DNA of 64,000 bases, taken from NCBI RefSeq assembly GCF_028453695.1, contig NC_135774.1, positions 13,516,001-13,580,000 of the forward strand. Direction: 5' to 3'. Numbering within the stretch: the first letter of the stretch is position 1; each line of letters begins with the position of its first letter. A program made the position numbers and the translations under genes. The notes beneath the pieces were generated by a model. That model saw only the letters and a program-made list of their open reading frames with translations, was not told where the DNA came from and searched no databases. This DNA is from Augochlora pura (lineage: Eukaryota; Arthropoda; Insecta; Hymenoptera; Halictidae). Shown one piece after another: positions 33,181-46,147 of the stretch.

Positions 33181-36100
33181 TTCTATGGAATTGTTTGTTT
33201 TAATATGCATCAACATCGATGGAATTATTTATTAATTTATTTTGAAACATTAGAGCTTGGTTTCAATTATCAAGCTATAATATTCAAATTTATTAAATTT
33301 TATTCTTTGTATATTTTTACTTTTTATTTAGTACATTATTACTTTCATGTAATAAATTTAAGAAAATTCTGGTCACATAGATATTAGTGTTTATAGAGAA
33401 AATAAAAGGGTTATATCAGTATTATATGTTCCAGAAAATGTTGTTTAACTATGTCACGTCATCTTTATCATTACTGCAACTTTAGACGAAACAGCATAAA
33501 ATATATCATTTCGATATGATTTAGATCTATCGAAATAATCTACATTTAGTACAGTATGTTTAATGCTAAACACAACGTATCCCTGTTATCTCTACCACGA
33601 AATATTAAAACAATTTAGCAGCGCAAAATTGTGACTTCCTTAGACACTATACTACGAACTGTCTCGAAACAAGAATGCGTACTAAAATCACTTTGTATAT
33701 TTTTAAGGTTACGCATAAGATCGTGTGGGCGTCGCATACGCACGAATACTTTGTCGACGCATTAAACGGGTGAATTGTAATACGGTAAAGCGTCGTTTAG
33801 CTAATCAAGGAAACACGATCCGACTCGATCGGGCATGCAGCAGCATTTCGAGGAATTCGAAGCCATTAATCTTTGAAAAATTAAACAGTGTCGATCTGTT
33901 CCGATACCGCGCGAAAAGAAATTTAAAATACAATTTCACGATGATTTACGATGTTTTTGGATCTTGTTTTGCAAGCGTTACTCGCGACAACAAAACAGCA
34001 ACAAGAAATAATCTCCGATACAGCGGAATATTTCCCCCGAGACACTCCAATAACTCTTCCGACACGTTCGAGCAGAATATTTGTGGCAATTAGTCCGTGT
34101 ATTATGCCAACTTACCCGTTATTGCGTGCATTTATCAGGCCACTTTTGAAGGATAATTATAGATCGGGCGGTTTAAACGGCGTCGAGTAAGATTCGTGTT
34201 CTCCACGCTCGGTATCCACCGTTGATTATTCTCTCTTGTGTCAAATATGCGCTCGGCCCGCGCGCGCTAGAGAGCCGCCTTTCAAACCGATGTAATTGAA
34301 TCAATTTAACGCGAGCGCGGGAGGTCAGCCGCGGCCGGCTCGCGTTTATGGGAAATATTCGATATCGTTTCTTCCGCTGGCACGACAAGCAGGCCTGGCG
34401 CGAAAAATTGCCGGTGAAAAAATGGTGCAAACGGTCCGTGAACAGAGCGTTAGTTGCACGTATATCCAATAAAGTTGAGCGTTTTTAAACGTCGAGCGTT
34501 TCTGTAATTTAATTTAATTTATTTATATATACCGGTGAGCCTCTAGTATATTTTTTCTTTTTACAACGACGAGAGACAAGAACGTGTCATGTTTAGACCG
34601 ACGGAAAATCGACGTTTATAGAATATATAGATATCCGAAGTGGAATAAAATGCAAATCGCAGATAGGTGGAAACCGATCCGGGAATATTTTCCAACGATG
34701 ACCGTCACTTTCGTACAACCGTTCCGCACTTGTTGAGCACGTGTCCCCGAGGCCGACCCGTACGGCGTTAAATTTGTCATACGAGACGCGGTGCACGCAT
34801 AAAGTTCCGACCGCGCCTAATGATCGCCGTGCAGCGTAAGTTGACAGTGCAGGGGTTAAGAGAGACAGGGCCTCGACAGGCATCGAATGAAAAGTCGATC
34901 CTCGCTAAAGTGTATTTCTCGTCCGCGGACCGGCCCCCGTACAAATCGATCCCATTATGCGGTACGATCCGCGGCTGATTTTAATGGCTCGACGTAAAAG
35001 CGAGATCGTTTCGCCACCTGTGCCACACGAACGGCCGCTTTCACGCGCGTTTGCAAATGGCGTTGATCTTCGTCGACCGGTCGACAACACGGCTTTCCTT
35101 AATGACGTTTTATCGGTGATCACCTGGCAGCCCGCACGTCGAATCCTCCGCAAATAATCCCTATCCGCGACGAAATCTTGTAAATTCCACCGTGACGCTT
35201 TTACCGGCCGTTTTCGGGCCTGATTTCATGCGACTGGTTAACCATAATGTCTTCACGGGCGTCGCTTCGGCCAGTCAAACGTTAAGCTCTTGTCCATACC
35301 CCTTTCCTCCTCGTTTCTACTTCTTTCTTGTTAGAGATTCAATTTAGCTATTTACAAGATTCAGTGGCGAGTAAATCTTATGCAGATTCATTCCAGAGTC
35401 TCATTTCGTTCGAGCCATAAGTTCGCCTTTAAATCCTACATTCTGGCAGTTTTGTTAGATTCTCTTCTAGATGTCTCCTTTTTCTGGCTGGACACTTTGA
35501 TAGATTTCTCAGCAAGTCCTTCGCGTCTTTTTCTACATCCTTCTCCTTCCTGATCATTTCCTGATTCTTTCGAAGATCTTCCTATTTTATCTTTAACAAG
35601 ATCCATAATAAATTATTTTTTAGGTCCTTCATTAAATTAGATTCTTCTTCTCTAGATCTTTTCCTTTGATGACCTTACCTTATTCTTTTCTACATTATTC
35701 GTTTGGTTGTTCCTTCTCTTTGTCATTTCCTAGATCCTAGCAAAGGGTTAAATTATTTCTTGGATCCATTTTAACATCATCACTAAATCCTTTCCTATCC
35801 AGCCACTCTTCTAAATCCATCCATAAATATTTTTCCCGTGTCCTCTCCAACCCATCAACCCAATCAAACGATATAAAATTATCGACTTCCATCTTCGCTC
35901 GCAGCAGAGTTTCTCCTACCAACAAATCCATTAAATAATAGGCAGACCGTAGGGAAGCGTCGAACGGTATTAATGAAATTAGACATTAATATTCGCGAAT
36001 CGTGCCGGACCGAGAAAAATGAGGCGACGCTCGGATGAAGCGGTTTTAATGGGAGCAACAATGTGCCGCGGCGGTGCCGAGGTGTGCAGCAGCGGCGAAC

Positions 36101-36343
36101 CGTGCGCGCCGATCCATCGATCTTCACAGAAAAGAATACACCGACGATCGGGAACACCTGCGGAGAAATCGGCGCCGACGCGCGCGGCAAACGGCGATCG
36201 ATCGGAATGATCGGCAGCGATTTCTTGTATCTATGCGAGATCAAGTCCCACGGATAAAAGCGACGCGAGCGGCGCGGCGGGGGACGGCGGCGTCGAAACC
36301 CGGGGCCGGGTTGTCGCAATCGGTACGCCGACGTCCGCGATAT

Positions 36344-36365
36344 TCGTCGTCGTCGTCGTCGTCGT
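36344..36365. repeat. (TCG)7 trinucleotide repeat
   Basis: Seven TCG units. They create a poly-Arg or poly-Ser/Asp run in opposing frames, which inflates apparent coding potential here. Confidence 0.9.
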
Positions 36366-36689
36366 GGTCCTGCGCGATCGGGGTCGGTGCCGGTCGATCC
36401 GATCGCCGACCCCACGCCGCGACCTCTCTCGCATTGTGACGCAACGGCCACGGTGCGTTTTATGGAACGTAATCGGCGCTGGAAGAAAGTAAACCGCGCG
36501 CGCGGTGATCTGATAACGCGAGTCCTTGCCGCAATCGTAAATCCGCCCGCCGCATAATGTCGAACGGACACGCTTGCCGCGGATTTTAAACAAATGCTAA
36601 ATTATTCCGCGAAGGTGGAGCACCGATCAATCGGGAAGACGTAGAAGCCTATTTAATGTAGTGCTGATTCGAAGCTAATGGCAACTGGC

Positions 36690-36722
36690 TCAAGGAACTC
36701 TCGGCAGGTGAGAGTTCCTTGA
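36690..36722. repeat. Perfect 13-bp stem, 7-nt loop hairpin
   Basis: TCAAGGAACTCTC (36690-36702) and GAGAGTTCCTTGA (36710-36722) are exact reverse complements around GGCAGGT. The loop and second arm together read CAG|GTGAGA, a splice-donor-like word. The stem does not extend outward convincingly, so it is shorter than a microRNA precursor. Confidence 0.8.
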
Positions 36723-39700
36723 AATCGACACCTTCCTTCTGACATTGTCACCACCTAGGTATAGATACCATAGATTATTCATAGTTTTAATCCTTCTCCA
36801 ACATTGCATACTGCAAGCCGTGACGCTGTTTTCACAGCCCCAAGCAAGAGATTGCGAGTAACCTATAAATAGACAAATAATAGTTGCAAAGGCCTTCTTT
36901 TAAGGAACGCGTAGGAGTTCGCGTTAGACAACAATTGTTCGGGATTTTCAATGCGACGCGCGGGTGCGGTGCACGGGGCTGCGAAGGTTAAAGGGGGTTG
37001 GGTCAGATGGAGGCTACATGGGTGTATCATTACCGGGCTGACCCCTCCCGCGACTGATCTTTCAGAATCTGGAGCAGACCGTTTCACATGTGAAAGGATA
37101 CCGGTTGTGTCAACGCGTAATTATTGTCGGGGTTCGCGGGCCCGGCCTCAGCCCGTGTTAAGGACAATAATTTCACTGGGAACGCGAGCCGGTGCTCGAG
37201 TGAAACGTCTTGTAGGACACCGAAGCCGGTCACGAAACGAAGTTTAGAACAGATACCCGCGCCCGATGCCTGGGGCTTCCTCCAGACCTTGCCTGGAATC
37301 ACGGAGAAGCGGTTGTCGATCGGAATTCCATTCGAAATCAACGGTTCCCACACCCCCGATCGCCGGGGTTATATAGTCGCTGCCGACAACCCTCATCTTC
37401 TGGACATTGTACCCGGGAACGTTTCCGATGAATTTCTATTCTTTTCGCGGTGTTCTGTTTACACGAGCTTCTTTTTAGACGATGTCCTGTTTTGGGAAAT
37501 TCATTTCGGGTGCAGCTTTCTTTGGATCGAAATCTTTTTAATTCTTTTCATTTTAGACATATTTTTATTTAGATAAAGTTCTTTTTAGAATTTCTTTTTC
37601 TATGGAGGTTTCTTTAGACGAAGTTCTCTCAGGTCGAAGTTCTTTTCAAATAAACTTCTTTTTAAGTGAAGTTTCTTATAGAATTGTATTGTACCTGAAT
37701 TGTATATTGCAATATTTTATTTACTACTTTATGCTACTATAAAATAGCATTCTATAAGATTCTGCTCTAAGCAAAAAGACTATAGTTACAGATTTTTTAA
37801 AGTGGATAGAAGATGTAATAAATCTAAATGAAGAAGAATATTCAGAATGTAAAGGTGACATCGATTTTTGTTTTCATGTACCGAGTAGTCACGAGGAAGT
37901 AATTAATTAAAATAAGGTTTCATTAAATGATAATAATATTTTTCGTTTTAGTATTCTTTAATAATCTATTAATATCCTTTTCCGACTTAAAAGAGTTTTT
38001 AGGGATCTATCTTTAGAGTTACAAAAGGATTACCTATATTTAAGTAAAAGAAACAAAATTTGTCTATCTCACCACTTACATTGTTCTCTACGAACATTCC
38101 TCATTTCTCTTAACCTTGTCACGTTCCATCGTCGCTACGTCACAGTTACTTTTAATTTTTCATAACGGATACAAATTTCGGACGCGCGCGGCCGCGTTCT
38201 ATTAAAAGCGTTTACGGTGCCGTGGTGGCCCGACGCGAAAGTCGCCGGCGCGGCGCATCGGTTGACGTTTACCGGACCGTTCCGCTCGTGCCATAAACTT
38301 TTTTTTATTGCCCGGCCATGATTCGCGGGTACAAAGGGAACGACGGGGCTGTCGACAGTCGCCGGCCGGTAATGCGAAACAGAAATTACTGCTATTACAG
38401 GATTGTAACTGTTGCAGACTGGCAGCAGTCAAAAGGCCGAATATCGATCGACGTACCGGCTAACGATACGTTCTCGGCCAGATATAAAAACAAATCTGTA
38501 ATTTCAAGGGACGAAAAAACGCTTCGCGTGCCGGCCCCGGGAGACAATAACACACCGGCGGCGACCGAGGTAATTTTACATAAATGCAATTATCCTTTTA
38601 CTGCCCTAATTGCCGCCGGTAACGTCGAGCGGACGGCGCTCGCTCGCGCGCGCGCCGCTCTCCTGCCTTTTCCGTCGCGATCGACGTTTTAGATTGATGC
38701 GACTGGAGGGCGTGGAAAGTAATTCATGACGATCAGACACGAACCTGGTAGATCATCATTAGACAGGAGGTCGCCGGCATTTACCGTGCCTATAGTAATT
38801 GCGTAACCGCGTTGGCATCGCGCGAAGGGAATCCTTGGAATCTGCGAAAAGATTTCGCCGAGCATTTCGAACACCGAAGGGGGTTGGTGAAAGTAGCCTG
38901 ATCTTAGACCTTGTTGCGAACGCAAAATTTGATTAGGATATGATAATATATATTTCTTAAAGAGTGTGGAATATAATATAGAAATTGTCTGATGTGGCAA
39001 TATCCTTAAATTCTTCTCTCAATTGATGTAAATATCGAGATTACCCGACATTGTTTAAAAATTTCTCTTTATAATAAACATAATGTTGCTGCATATGTTC
39101 ACAATTTTTACAGTTATAGAATCATAGTTTTGTAATTTTTATAATACACTTGGCAATAGAGTACAAAGAATTTACTCTCTATTATTATATTTAAAATGAT
39201 AATGCCGCTGTTAAATCGCGTAAAAAACTCGAAAATCTGGAACAATCAGCGAATATTATAGTCAAAAATATCTCAAAAATCACGTTTATTGTTGACAATT
39301 CTCCCATCGCTTCCTGGCTAAATAATCGTGTGTTTCACCCCCCATACCCACCGTTCCCCTTCCATCAAGCACCGTCTGGGACAGGAGTCGTAGACTCCCA
39401 AGACCGACTCGGTGAATTCCTCCAGTAAATCGTGATTGCCGGGCCATGAATTTTGCCATTACAGCACTCGCTACCGTGCAGGCCAACGGCGGGAACAGCG
39501 GTTCCGCGGAAAATTAAAATAGCCGGCACGTTGCTATCGCGATAATCAGAGGCATAACGACGGGAATAAACTTCTCTTTAAGCAGTTTCGCGAAAACGTC
39601 GGCGTCCGCGTAGAAAAAAGCCGGGCAGTCGGTTGAGGAACTACGAGCGCGGCGCGCCGCGGTATATCTCTCACTGTTGCAATACGGTTTTGTAATAATC

Positions 39701-40700
39701 CCGTGCCGTTCGTTATCGTGTTTCTCATTTAACAGTCCGCTTCAATTAGCCGTCAATTAGATACCACCACCGGAGCGGCGCTGGCTGATTAACGACTGTC
39801 TGAAACCGGTCAAATCGTTAAGTCGACATCAAAGCACGGGCTCGCGGGCCGCGCCGCGCTGACCCGGCTGAACCCGCGGTTTCCGCCGCGCGTGTACCGG
39901 GACGCGTGCGTATTTTATGATAAAACGTCCCGCGAACCCGCCCAAGCCGACTATTCTATCCGCTCCGGCGGAGTCCGGATCCGCACGAGGAAATTATCAA
40001 TCGGGGCCGCTATTATCGAACGATTTTCGCCGGCCACCTCTTTTTTTCCCCATTTACCTAATTATGACGCGTTCCCACACGCCGCGATCGATAACCACCG
40101 TGTATCTCTCTCTTTCTCTCTCACTCTCTCTCTCTCGCTTCGCCGCGATTTCTCCCACGGCGGGATCACGAGCTCGCCGGCATCGCAATCAATGCGATTT
40201 AATTTAGAGCTCGCCGAGCGGAGCGCGGCGCCGCCTGTAATTACACCCTCCGCCGGAGACGAATTAAAATTTCGCCCGGGACTCCTAGCCCCGGGCTTCG
40301 CGCAACTCCGTGGATCAAGGCGGCTCATTAAAACCCGCGCAAGAGGAGCCCCGATGATTTCTCGAGGTGTAACTCGGCCGCTTCGCGACGAACGCGATTT
40401 ATTGCGGAGTTTGTTCTCCCGGGTGGGTTCGAGCGGACCCGCCGCTGATTGATTGTTTGAGGAACGATATTATGGGCCGATGATTGATCGCGGGACCGGC
40501 GCGGTTTTGTGGCGCGATAGGCTCGAGGGATCCTCTCCCGAAACTTCGGCTCGTTGCTCCGATAGTGTATGGGGATGTGTCTGGGATTGTTAGAGAGAAG
40601 TTGATCGCAAGTTTTCATTTTAGGGATGATGGTGTTGCTTAATACTAGCTTCATAGTGATTGTTCAATTTTCAAGAAGAGTATTTAAATTGTTAGTTTAA
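36723..40700. other. Non-coding alternation of blocks
   Basis: CpG-rich at 36900-37420, 38170-38900 and 39290-40590; AT-rich at 37430-38170 and 38930-39290. A decayed AAGTTCTTTTTAGA-type repeat occurs across 37465-37680. Opposed frames at 36951-37353 and 39892-40452 show no known motif. Confidence 0.45.
40104..40137. repeat. (TC)n microsatellite
   Basis: CT-rich dinucleotide run with TTTCTC and ACTC interruptions. Confidence 0.85.
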
Positions 40701-40997
40701 CCCTTTGGCTACGGCAGACTTTGGCACGGTCGTAGTTTTTCATTAGATATGGGTTTCTGAGGAAGTATAACAAAGTATTTAAAATATTGAATTCTGTTAC
40801 ATTGAACCTATGTTACTTGAAGTGAACAATAATATTAAGCTTTTTCACAATATATAACATAAATATTGCACAATATGTAATTAATCAAATTTAATAATAA
40901 AGGGGAGCGAAATTTGATCTGGACGCCTATTGGCGCCTACAATATCTGGAAGCCAACATGTTTCGGACGCCAATAGGCGCCAACAGTAGTCAAAGGG
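40701..40997. mobile_element. piggyBac-like miniature inverted-repeat element (297 bp) with TTAA duplications
   Basis: Exact TTAA duplications flank it at 40697-40700 and 40998-41001. The left end is CCCTTTGGCTACGGCAG; the right end, complemented, is CCCTTTGACTACTGTTG. TTAA targets with CCC...GGG ends are characteristic of the piggyBac superfamily. Near the right end are two 17-bp words, GGACGCCTATTGGCGCC (40921-40937) and GGACGCCAATAGGCGCC (40965-40981). They are direct repeats of each other except for an inverted centre, and each is itself near-palindromic. There is no transposase frame, so it is non-autonomous. Confidence 0.72.
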
Positions 40998-41001
40998 TTA
41001 A

Positions 41002-44000
41002 TTACTCAATTTTTAATAATTAAATTAAATAGCTTGATGTTGCATTGAGGACAACGGAAAGGCTAATGGTTTGCAAGAAATATCTCGGGGATATGTTTTG
41101 AAATATTACTGAATCATTATTTATATTTAATATAATTATGAGAAGGTTAGTAAAATAAATTATATTTAATAAGTTGTATTAATGTCCTTCTTTGGTAAAG
41201 ATTTATGATAAAGAGGTAGAAGAGTGCCCTAACCAAAAAGAATATTGTAAATGAAAAGGCTGATTATCAAAATCACTGTGGGACAATTTTTATTAAATTA
41301 ATATAATTGAACGAAAGTCGAATAATAAAGAAAAACTGAGTTGCCATAAAAATTCTAATTCATACGTGTCGCAATAATGTGGGTGAGATATTCATCCTAT
41401 CTCAATTTGGAATTTAATATTCTTAATAAACAGACTGCGAATTTTATGTATTCATGACAGAAATGATGACACAAAAAAAACAGTAAAAATATTTAGAAAA
41501 ACATCTAACAATGTTGGCGCCCTAATTTCAACGTATTAAAATTATTAAAAGAAGTACTTTAAGAAATGTAACTGTACTTTAAACTCTTATATTTTGCAAT
41601 CTCCAAATAAAATTTTTAATCAACACTCCCAGGAGCTAAAAATCGTGTCTGACAGAAGCGAGTCGGGAAAAAATCAACGCGTGGCTGTCGATCGATTATT
41701 TTTAGCAGGCTGGAAGTGGAGACAGGTGGTTCGCCCACCGTGGTTTAGAAAAACGTCTTTTTTCAGAGCAGCCTTATCCCCAGCTCGAGGAGTTACGACA
41801 CCCAGGACCGGGAAGAGCGGAGTAGCTCCTCGAGGATACGACGCTTTCCGACTTATCTTTGCATCTGTCCTACTGACAGATTGTTTCCCGAAGGACCGAC
41901 GGCACGAAAGCGTGCCACGCATACGCGTCCGACTATTTTCGTGACAGGCATGGCGCGCCTCGAGCCAAATCGTTCAGGATTTCTGACGTCGGGGTTCGAG
42001 GGTGGCTGCACGACCTTTCGATTGCTACAGATGTTCCCTTCATTCGGCACGTGGCCCTTACGCGGAACCAAGTGCATATATGTAGTAGGTGCATTTCTAT
42101 AGGATTATCAATCAAGAAGATCTTTACAAAAGAAAAATATACGAAGGAATAGATCGGTAAAAAAATACTAATTGTCCTATGAAAAATGCTGTGAAAATCT
42201 GTCATTTTTATAAAATATTTCTATGTTTATTATTATTTCATTTTCTCACATTGATCACTAGTATTCTATATATTTAGTACTATATATTTATTTAATATTC
42301 TATATATTAAAGCTTGTCTAAACTAGACATATTATTTAAAGATTTCATGCTGAAGGTATCAAGTTATTTTGTGATTTTAGCGTTTGAATTCTTGCAGTTT
42401 TATCAGTTTTACATAAGGGACAAATTAAATGAAATCAGACCCTTTGCAGTTTAAAATGGGTCCTCTCTTTGATTTTAGATTTTGCTATAACATTGTATGA
42501 TTCAATCACATTCTCGTATGTCACTCTAGAATCTATTTAATATTTATTTAATATTATTTCTATATAGAATCTATGTAATATTGTTTCGCAATATAATATA
42601 TATAAGCACAATAATTATCTCAGAATTTAATTTCTAATCTGCTTCAACAAAGAAGCCTAAATGGCTAACACTAACTCCAACCGAATCGATTGAAACAAAC
42701 CAAAAACAACATACATATAATTTACATAGATTTGAGCTTTAAGCGTCTAAAATAATACCGAAAATTTACATAACTTCTATAGTAATCGACGAGCGAAAAA
42801 CCCGGCGAGAAAAATTGAAATTTGCGACGTCCTGCTGGAATTGAAAGGAACTGCTTGTGGGCGCGCGCGCGCCGAAACGGGAGAAATCCTCGTTTTCGAT
42901 AAGTCGTCGGCGTCTTCCGGAGTGAATTGGGACCCGGTAGAGTGATTTATACCGCCTCGGGATGAATCATCCGCGTCGGCAAAGGAGCCGGATAAGTATA
43001 TAACCGTGTGTCGATGCCGGGAGATTACCAAGATCTGTGCTTGATACGCGGCCGGCGCGGAGGTGTGTGGGTGCGACGACCAGCCGAAGGAGGATCGACT
43101 GCGCATTTTTCCTCCGAAACCCTGCTCGTTCCCTCCTCCTCCACCACCACCACCACCTCCTCCTCCTCGTCGGAGAAAGTCAGCGTATAACGTGAAAGCA
43201 GCGAGTAGAATCTCGCAAGGACTCTCAGCGCCGTTGCTCCTCGCCGTCGACGATCGGTGCACGCCGATATCGGGCATTGTTATCGGCGTTCTAATGCACC
43301 GGCAACGAGATTATCGGATTCCTGACACGCGGAACACGAAAATCCGCTAACGGCTACAGCGAAACCACCTGGCCTCTTTATTAACGATCGATGATGTTCC
43401 TACACCTGACGCCAAGCGTTCGATCTTACAAATCTGCGTGATTTCTTAGCGCAGGCGAATATGCGCTTTTGCGAGAGAAAATATTGGTAATTGTTTGGAA
43501 GGGTTAGTTATTGATGTGAAACGTATTTTATATATTATCTAATCGTATTATATAACTATATAATATGATGAGATGACTTGTAATGTATTTTATATATTAT
43601 TCTTTATATTAGCAGAGTTATGTTCGAATACGTTTATCGTTAATAGCATTCAATAACTTCGTAGCAGATAGTCCTATTTAAAATTAATTAATAAACTCAT
43701 TTGTATAATATTATTCACTGAAATACTGTAGTTCATTCGTTGGACATTTCTGTTTATTTTTCATAAAATCTTAATATTTAATTTTTAGAAAGAGCTGTAA
43801 TTATGAAGAAATACAGGAATTGCATTCAGAAATGCACGAAGTTGATGTAATTTATTAAAGATTGAAAGAGAAGTTATAAAGTTTCGTTGAAGCTTTTCAG
43901 AAGGTCTTGCAGTAAATAATTATAAAATTTACAAAGGAACAAATTAACTACTCTTACATTTACATTTATTAAAAATAATGAGAAAGTAATCTTTTCTGAA

Positions 44001-45780
44001 ATGAAAGCAGCAATGATACGTCACTGTTCTGCACAAGGGTTAAGTTCGCTGAACAGGTCAGCAACGCAGTTCCCATCTAAAATCACACAAACAAAAGAAA
44101 ATCGAAAAGATACTCGGATGTCCAGCGTCGAACGAGACGCGCAGTACATTTGCTCGAGGAAGTATGACTGCGCAACTCCGAGTGGCTTTGCCACGTGAAT
44201 TGCGCCATTGTGCCAGGCATTTAGCGGAGGGCTGTGCACCGTGGCCAAGATTTAACGTCTCATTTCGCGCGAGGACGAACCGATTCGTCGAAATTGAATT
44301 CTCGTTGAATCGGCCGATAAATCAGCCGGGGCCGGCGCGGCAATTAAGCGGCACCTGAAAATCACCAAAGGCATTTCCACAGGCCATTGATCGGCGCCGC
44401 TACAGGGGTATTCAAAGGCGCCGCTGCCCGGCAGGGCCAACAGCGGCTGGCAGAAAAACGAGGAGATAGCCGAGGATATCATAGAGACGAGCAAGGACCT
44501 GCCCCATGCGCACGTTACCGTTTCGTACCTTAAGATCCCTGCAGCGGCACCTGGCGAACAGTCCTTGAACCTTCGGTGCCGCGCCTTCCGGGTACCCGGG
44601 GACCAACACCCACATACACACACGGCCGTGCGCACACACGTGTTTCTCTCCCCCGCACCGAAGAGCGCACAACGGCAGTGGCGTAGCCAGTATGTAAATC
44701 AGTTCGTTCCTTCGGCTTCGCCACGGACTAGCGAAGAGGCGACGAGGAGCTGCGAGGGAGGAAGCTCGTCCCCGAGATTCACCTCCTTCGATTTCGACGA
44801 GCACGAGCGGACGTCCGAGGGAATCGAGCGTGAACCGGCGAAATCGGAAATTCGAGGGCTTCGGAACGCTAACCAGAATGGCCGGCGATCTTTCGAAACG
44901 ACGTTCGGAGATTTATCGAAATCGATCCGACCGCGTCAGAAAGTCTGTCAGATGTGAAATATTAGGGCCAATAGAAGGACTATGGAATTTAAAAAATTAT
45001 ATAGAATAAGGTGTGCACCACTGCAGTTACCTAGCTGAGTTAACAGATGATGGGAAACAATAAGATAAACCGGTTAGATCGGTAATTTAATATAAGATCA
45101 CTAATTAACTTGAAACGCTATTTTAATCTACTGCAATCTACCACTCACAATTCAAAAAGTAATTAATAGATAAATATTAAATTAATACAGGCAATTGACT
45201 GAAGCATTAAAAGGAAACAAGAAACCTTTCTAAAATTAATTAATACCTTTATATAATAGAATAATATATGAAAGAAGACAAAGAACAAGATCTGATTGTA
45301 ACAAAAGTCTTGAAAATTTTATCCAAACTCCTCAATTTTAATCAAACAGGTCTCAGAAATAATAGCAGAAAGAATTCAGAAAGAATTCCGAAAGAATACT
45401 CGAAAAATTTTTGCTTTATCAATATAATTATAATTACAGATAAATATAATTATATTTAACTCTCCCCTCTTTCTCCAACTCTGCTATTCTCCAAAATTAT
45501 TATACAAGCTCTTGATTCAATCTGGAAAGAATATTGCTCTTCTAGAAAATTTTAGGGAACTGTGGAGCCGCCAATGGCGCCCAGTGGCACGCGCTGCGCC
45601 AGGGAAACACCCTCTCGAGATTTAGATGTTCCGCGCCGGATTCTGGCGTTTCCTGGCATCCACTTCCCGATACGACACGTGTCCCACCAGCCGCAGTGGT
45701 AATGCACCGGGGTAACCAAGGGGGAGAGCAGACACGATTTATGAGCAACCGGAGATCCTAATCTGGATCGTACTGCGTGG
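41002..45780. other. Non-coding alternation of blocks
   Basis: AT-rich at 41000-41650, 42090-42780, 43440-44020 and 44950-45550; CpG-rich between. TATATAA at 42997-43003 is not followed by a clear initiator. Overlapping frames of about 130 codons at 44252-44957 on both strands are unrecognised. (CA)n-like sequence lies at 44609-44640. An 11-12 bp AGAAAGAATTC repeat lies at 45368-45402. Confidence 0.45.
43131..43169. repeat. (TCC/ACC)n trinucleotide repeat
   Basis: CCTCCTCC, then five CAC units, then four TCC units. It encodes poly-Pro or poly-Gly artefacts. Confidence 0.9.
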
Positions 45781-45820
45781 TTGGCAGAAAAACGTAACGC
45801 GCCGGGAGAAGCACGCGCTC

Positions 45821-45850
45821 TATAAATACCGGCGACCGTCTACCTTCAAT
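45821..45850 (+). promoter_or_regulatory. Candidate core promoter with TATA box
   Basis: TATAAATA (45821-45828) sits in GC-rich flanks (GCGCTC before, CCGGCG after). An initiator-like TTCAATC (start base about 45848) lies 27 bp downstream. The downstream CpG-rich leader contains ATG at 45949 opening only a 24-codon frame, so the transcript, if real, may be non-coding or spliced. Spacing is slightly short of the usual 30-31 bp. Confidence 0.35.
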
Positions 45851-45885
45851 CTCTAATCTGCATTGCGAGCGAAACGTGCTCTATG

Positions 45886-46147
45886 TAGACCAAACTAATT
45901 TTAGAAGCGCGATCCGAGCGCGAGCAATCTCGCGGTTGCATTGCGAAATGCATCCTTCGAAATCGAAGAAACTTAATGATGATTGTAGAAGAATTTCTTT
46001 GTTCGTGGATCATACATAGACGAAATTAATTTTAGAAGCTGCCGGTGCAATAGAATTTTTGCGAATTTTCTTGAGTAATCGTATGGAACAATGTCCCTCT
46101 TCGTTAATAATTTCGATTGAAGATAACATGTGCTCGACGAGCACTTA
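45886..46147. repeat. Two-copy duplication, period about 131 bp
   Basis: TAGACCAAACTAATTTTAGA (45886) recurs as TAGACGAAATTAATTTTAGA (46017). Weaker similarity continues downstream in each copy (GCAAT...TTGCG...AATCG). It lies just after the candidate TATA promoter. Confidence 0.5.

Larger units (their letters stand above)
32464..36689. other. Non-coding, CpG blocks and AT islands, with a pyrimidine-rich stretch
   Basis: CpG-rich at 32480-33120, AT-rich at 33120-33990, CpG-rich at 34180-35280. Bases 35280-35930 are pyrimidine-rich with repeated AGATCT-like words, possibly a decayed tandem repeat. A 64-codon acidic minus frame at 35737-35931 is unrecognised. Bases 36000-36580 are strongly CpG-rich, with a 230-codon minus frame that looks accidental. 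Confidence 0.45.

Noticed and set aside
35879..36571. 230-codon minus-strand frame with an Arg-rich centre
   Set aside because: The Arg run comes from (TCG)7, other frames on both strands are open over the same CpG-rich block, and no motif or splice signal is recognisable.
36690..36722. Histone 3' stem-loop or microRNA precursor
   Set aside because: The stem sequence does not match the histone stem-loop, and 13 bp is too short for a typical microRNA precursor arm.
39892..40452. 186-codon plus-strand frame
   Set aside because: It spans a TC microsatellite, opens with a non-ATG codon, and has opposed frames over the same bases.
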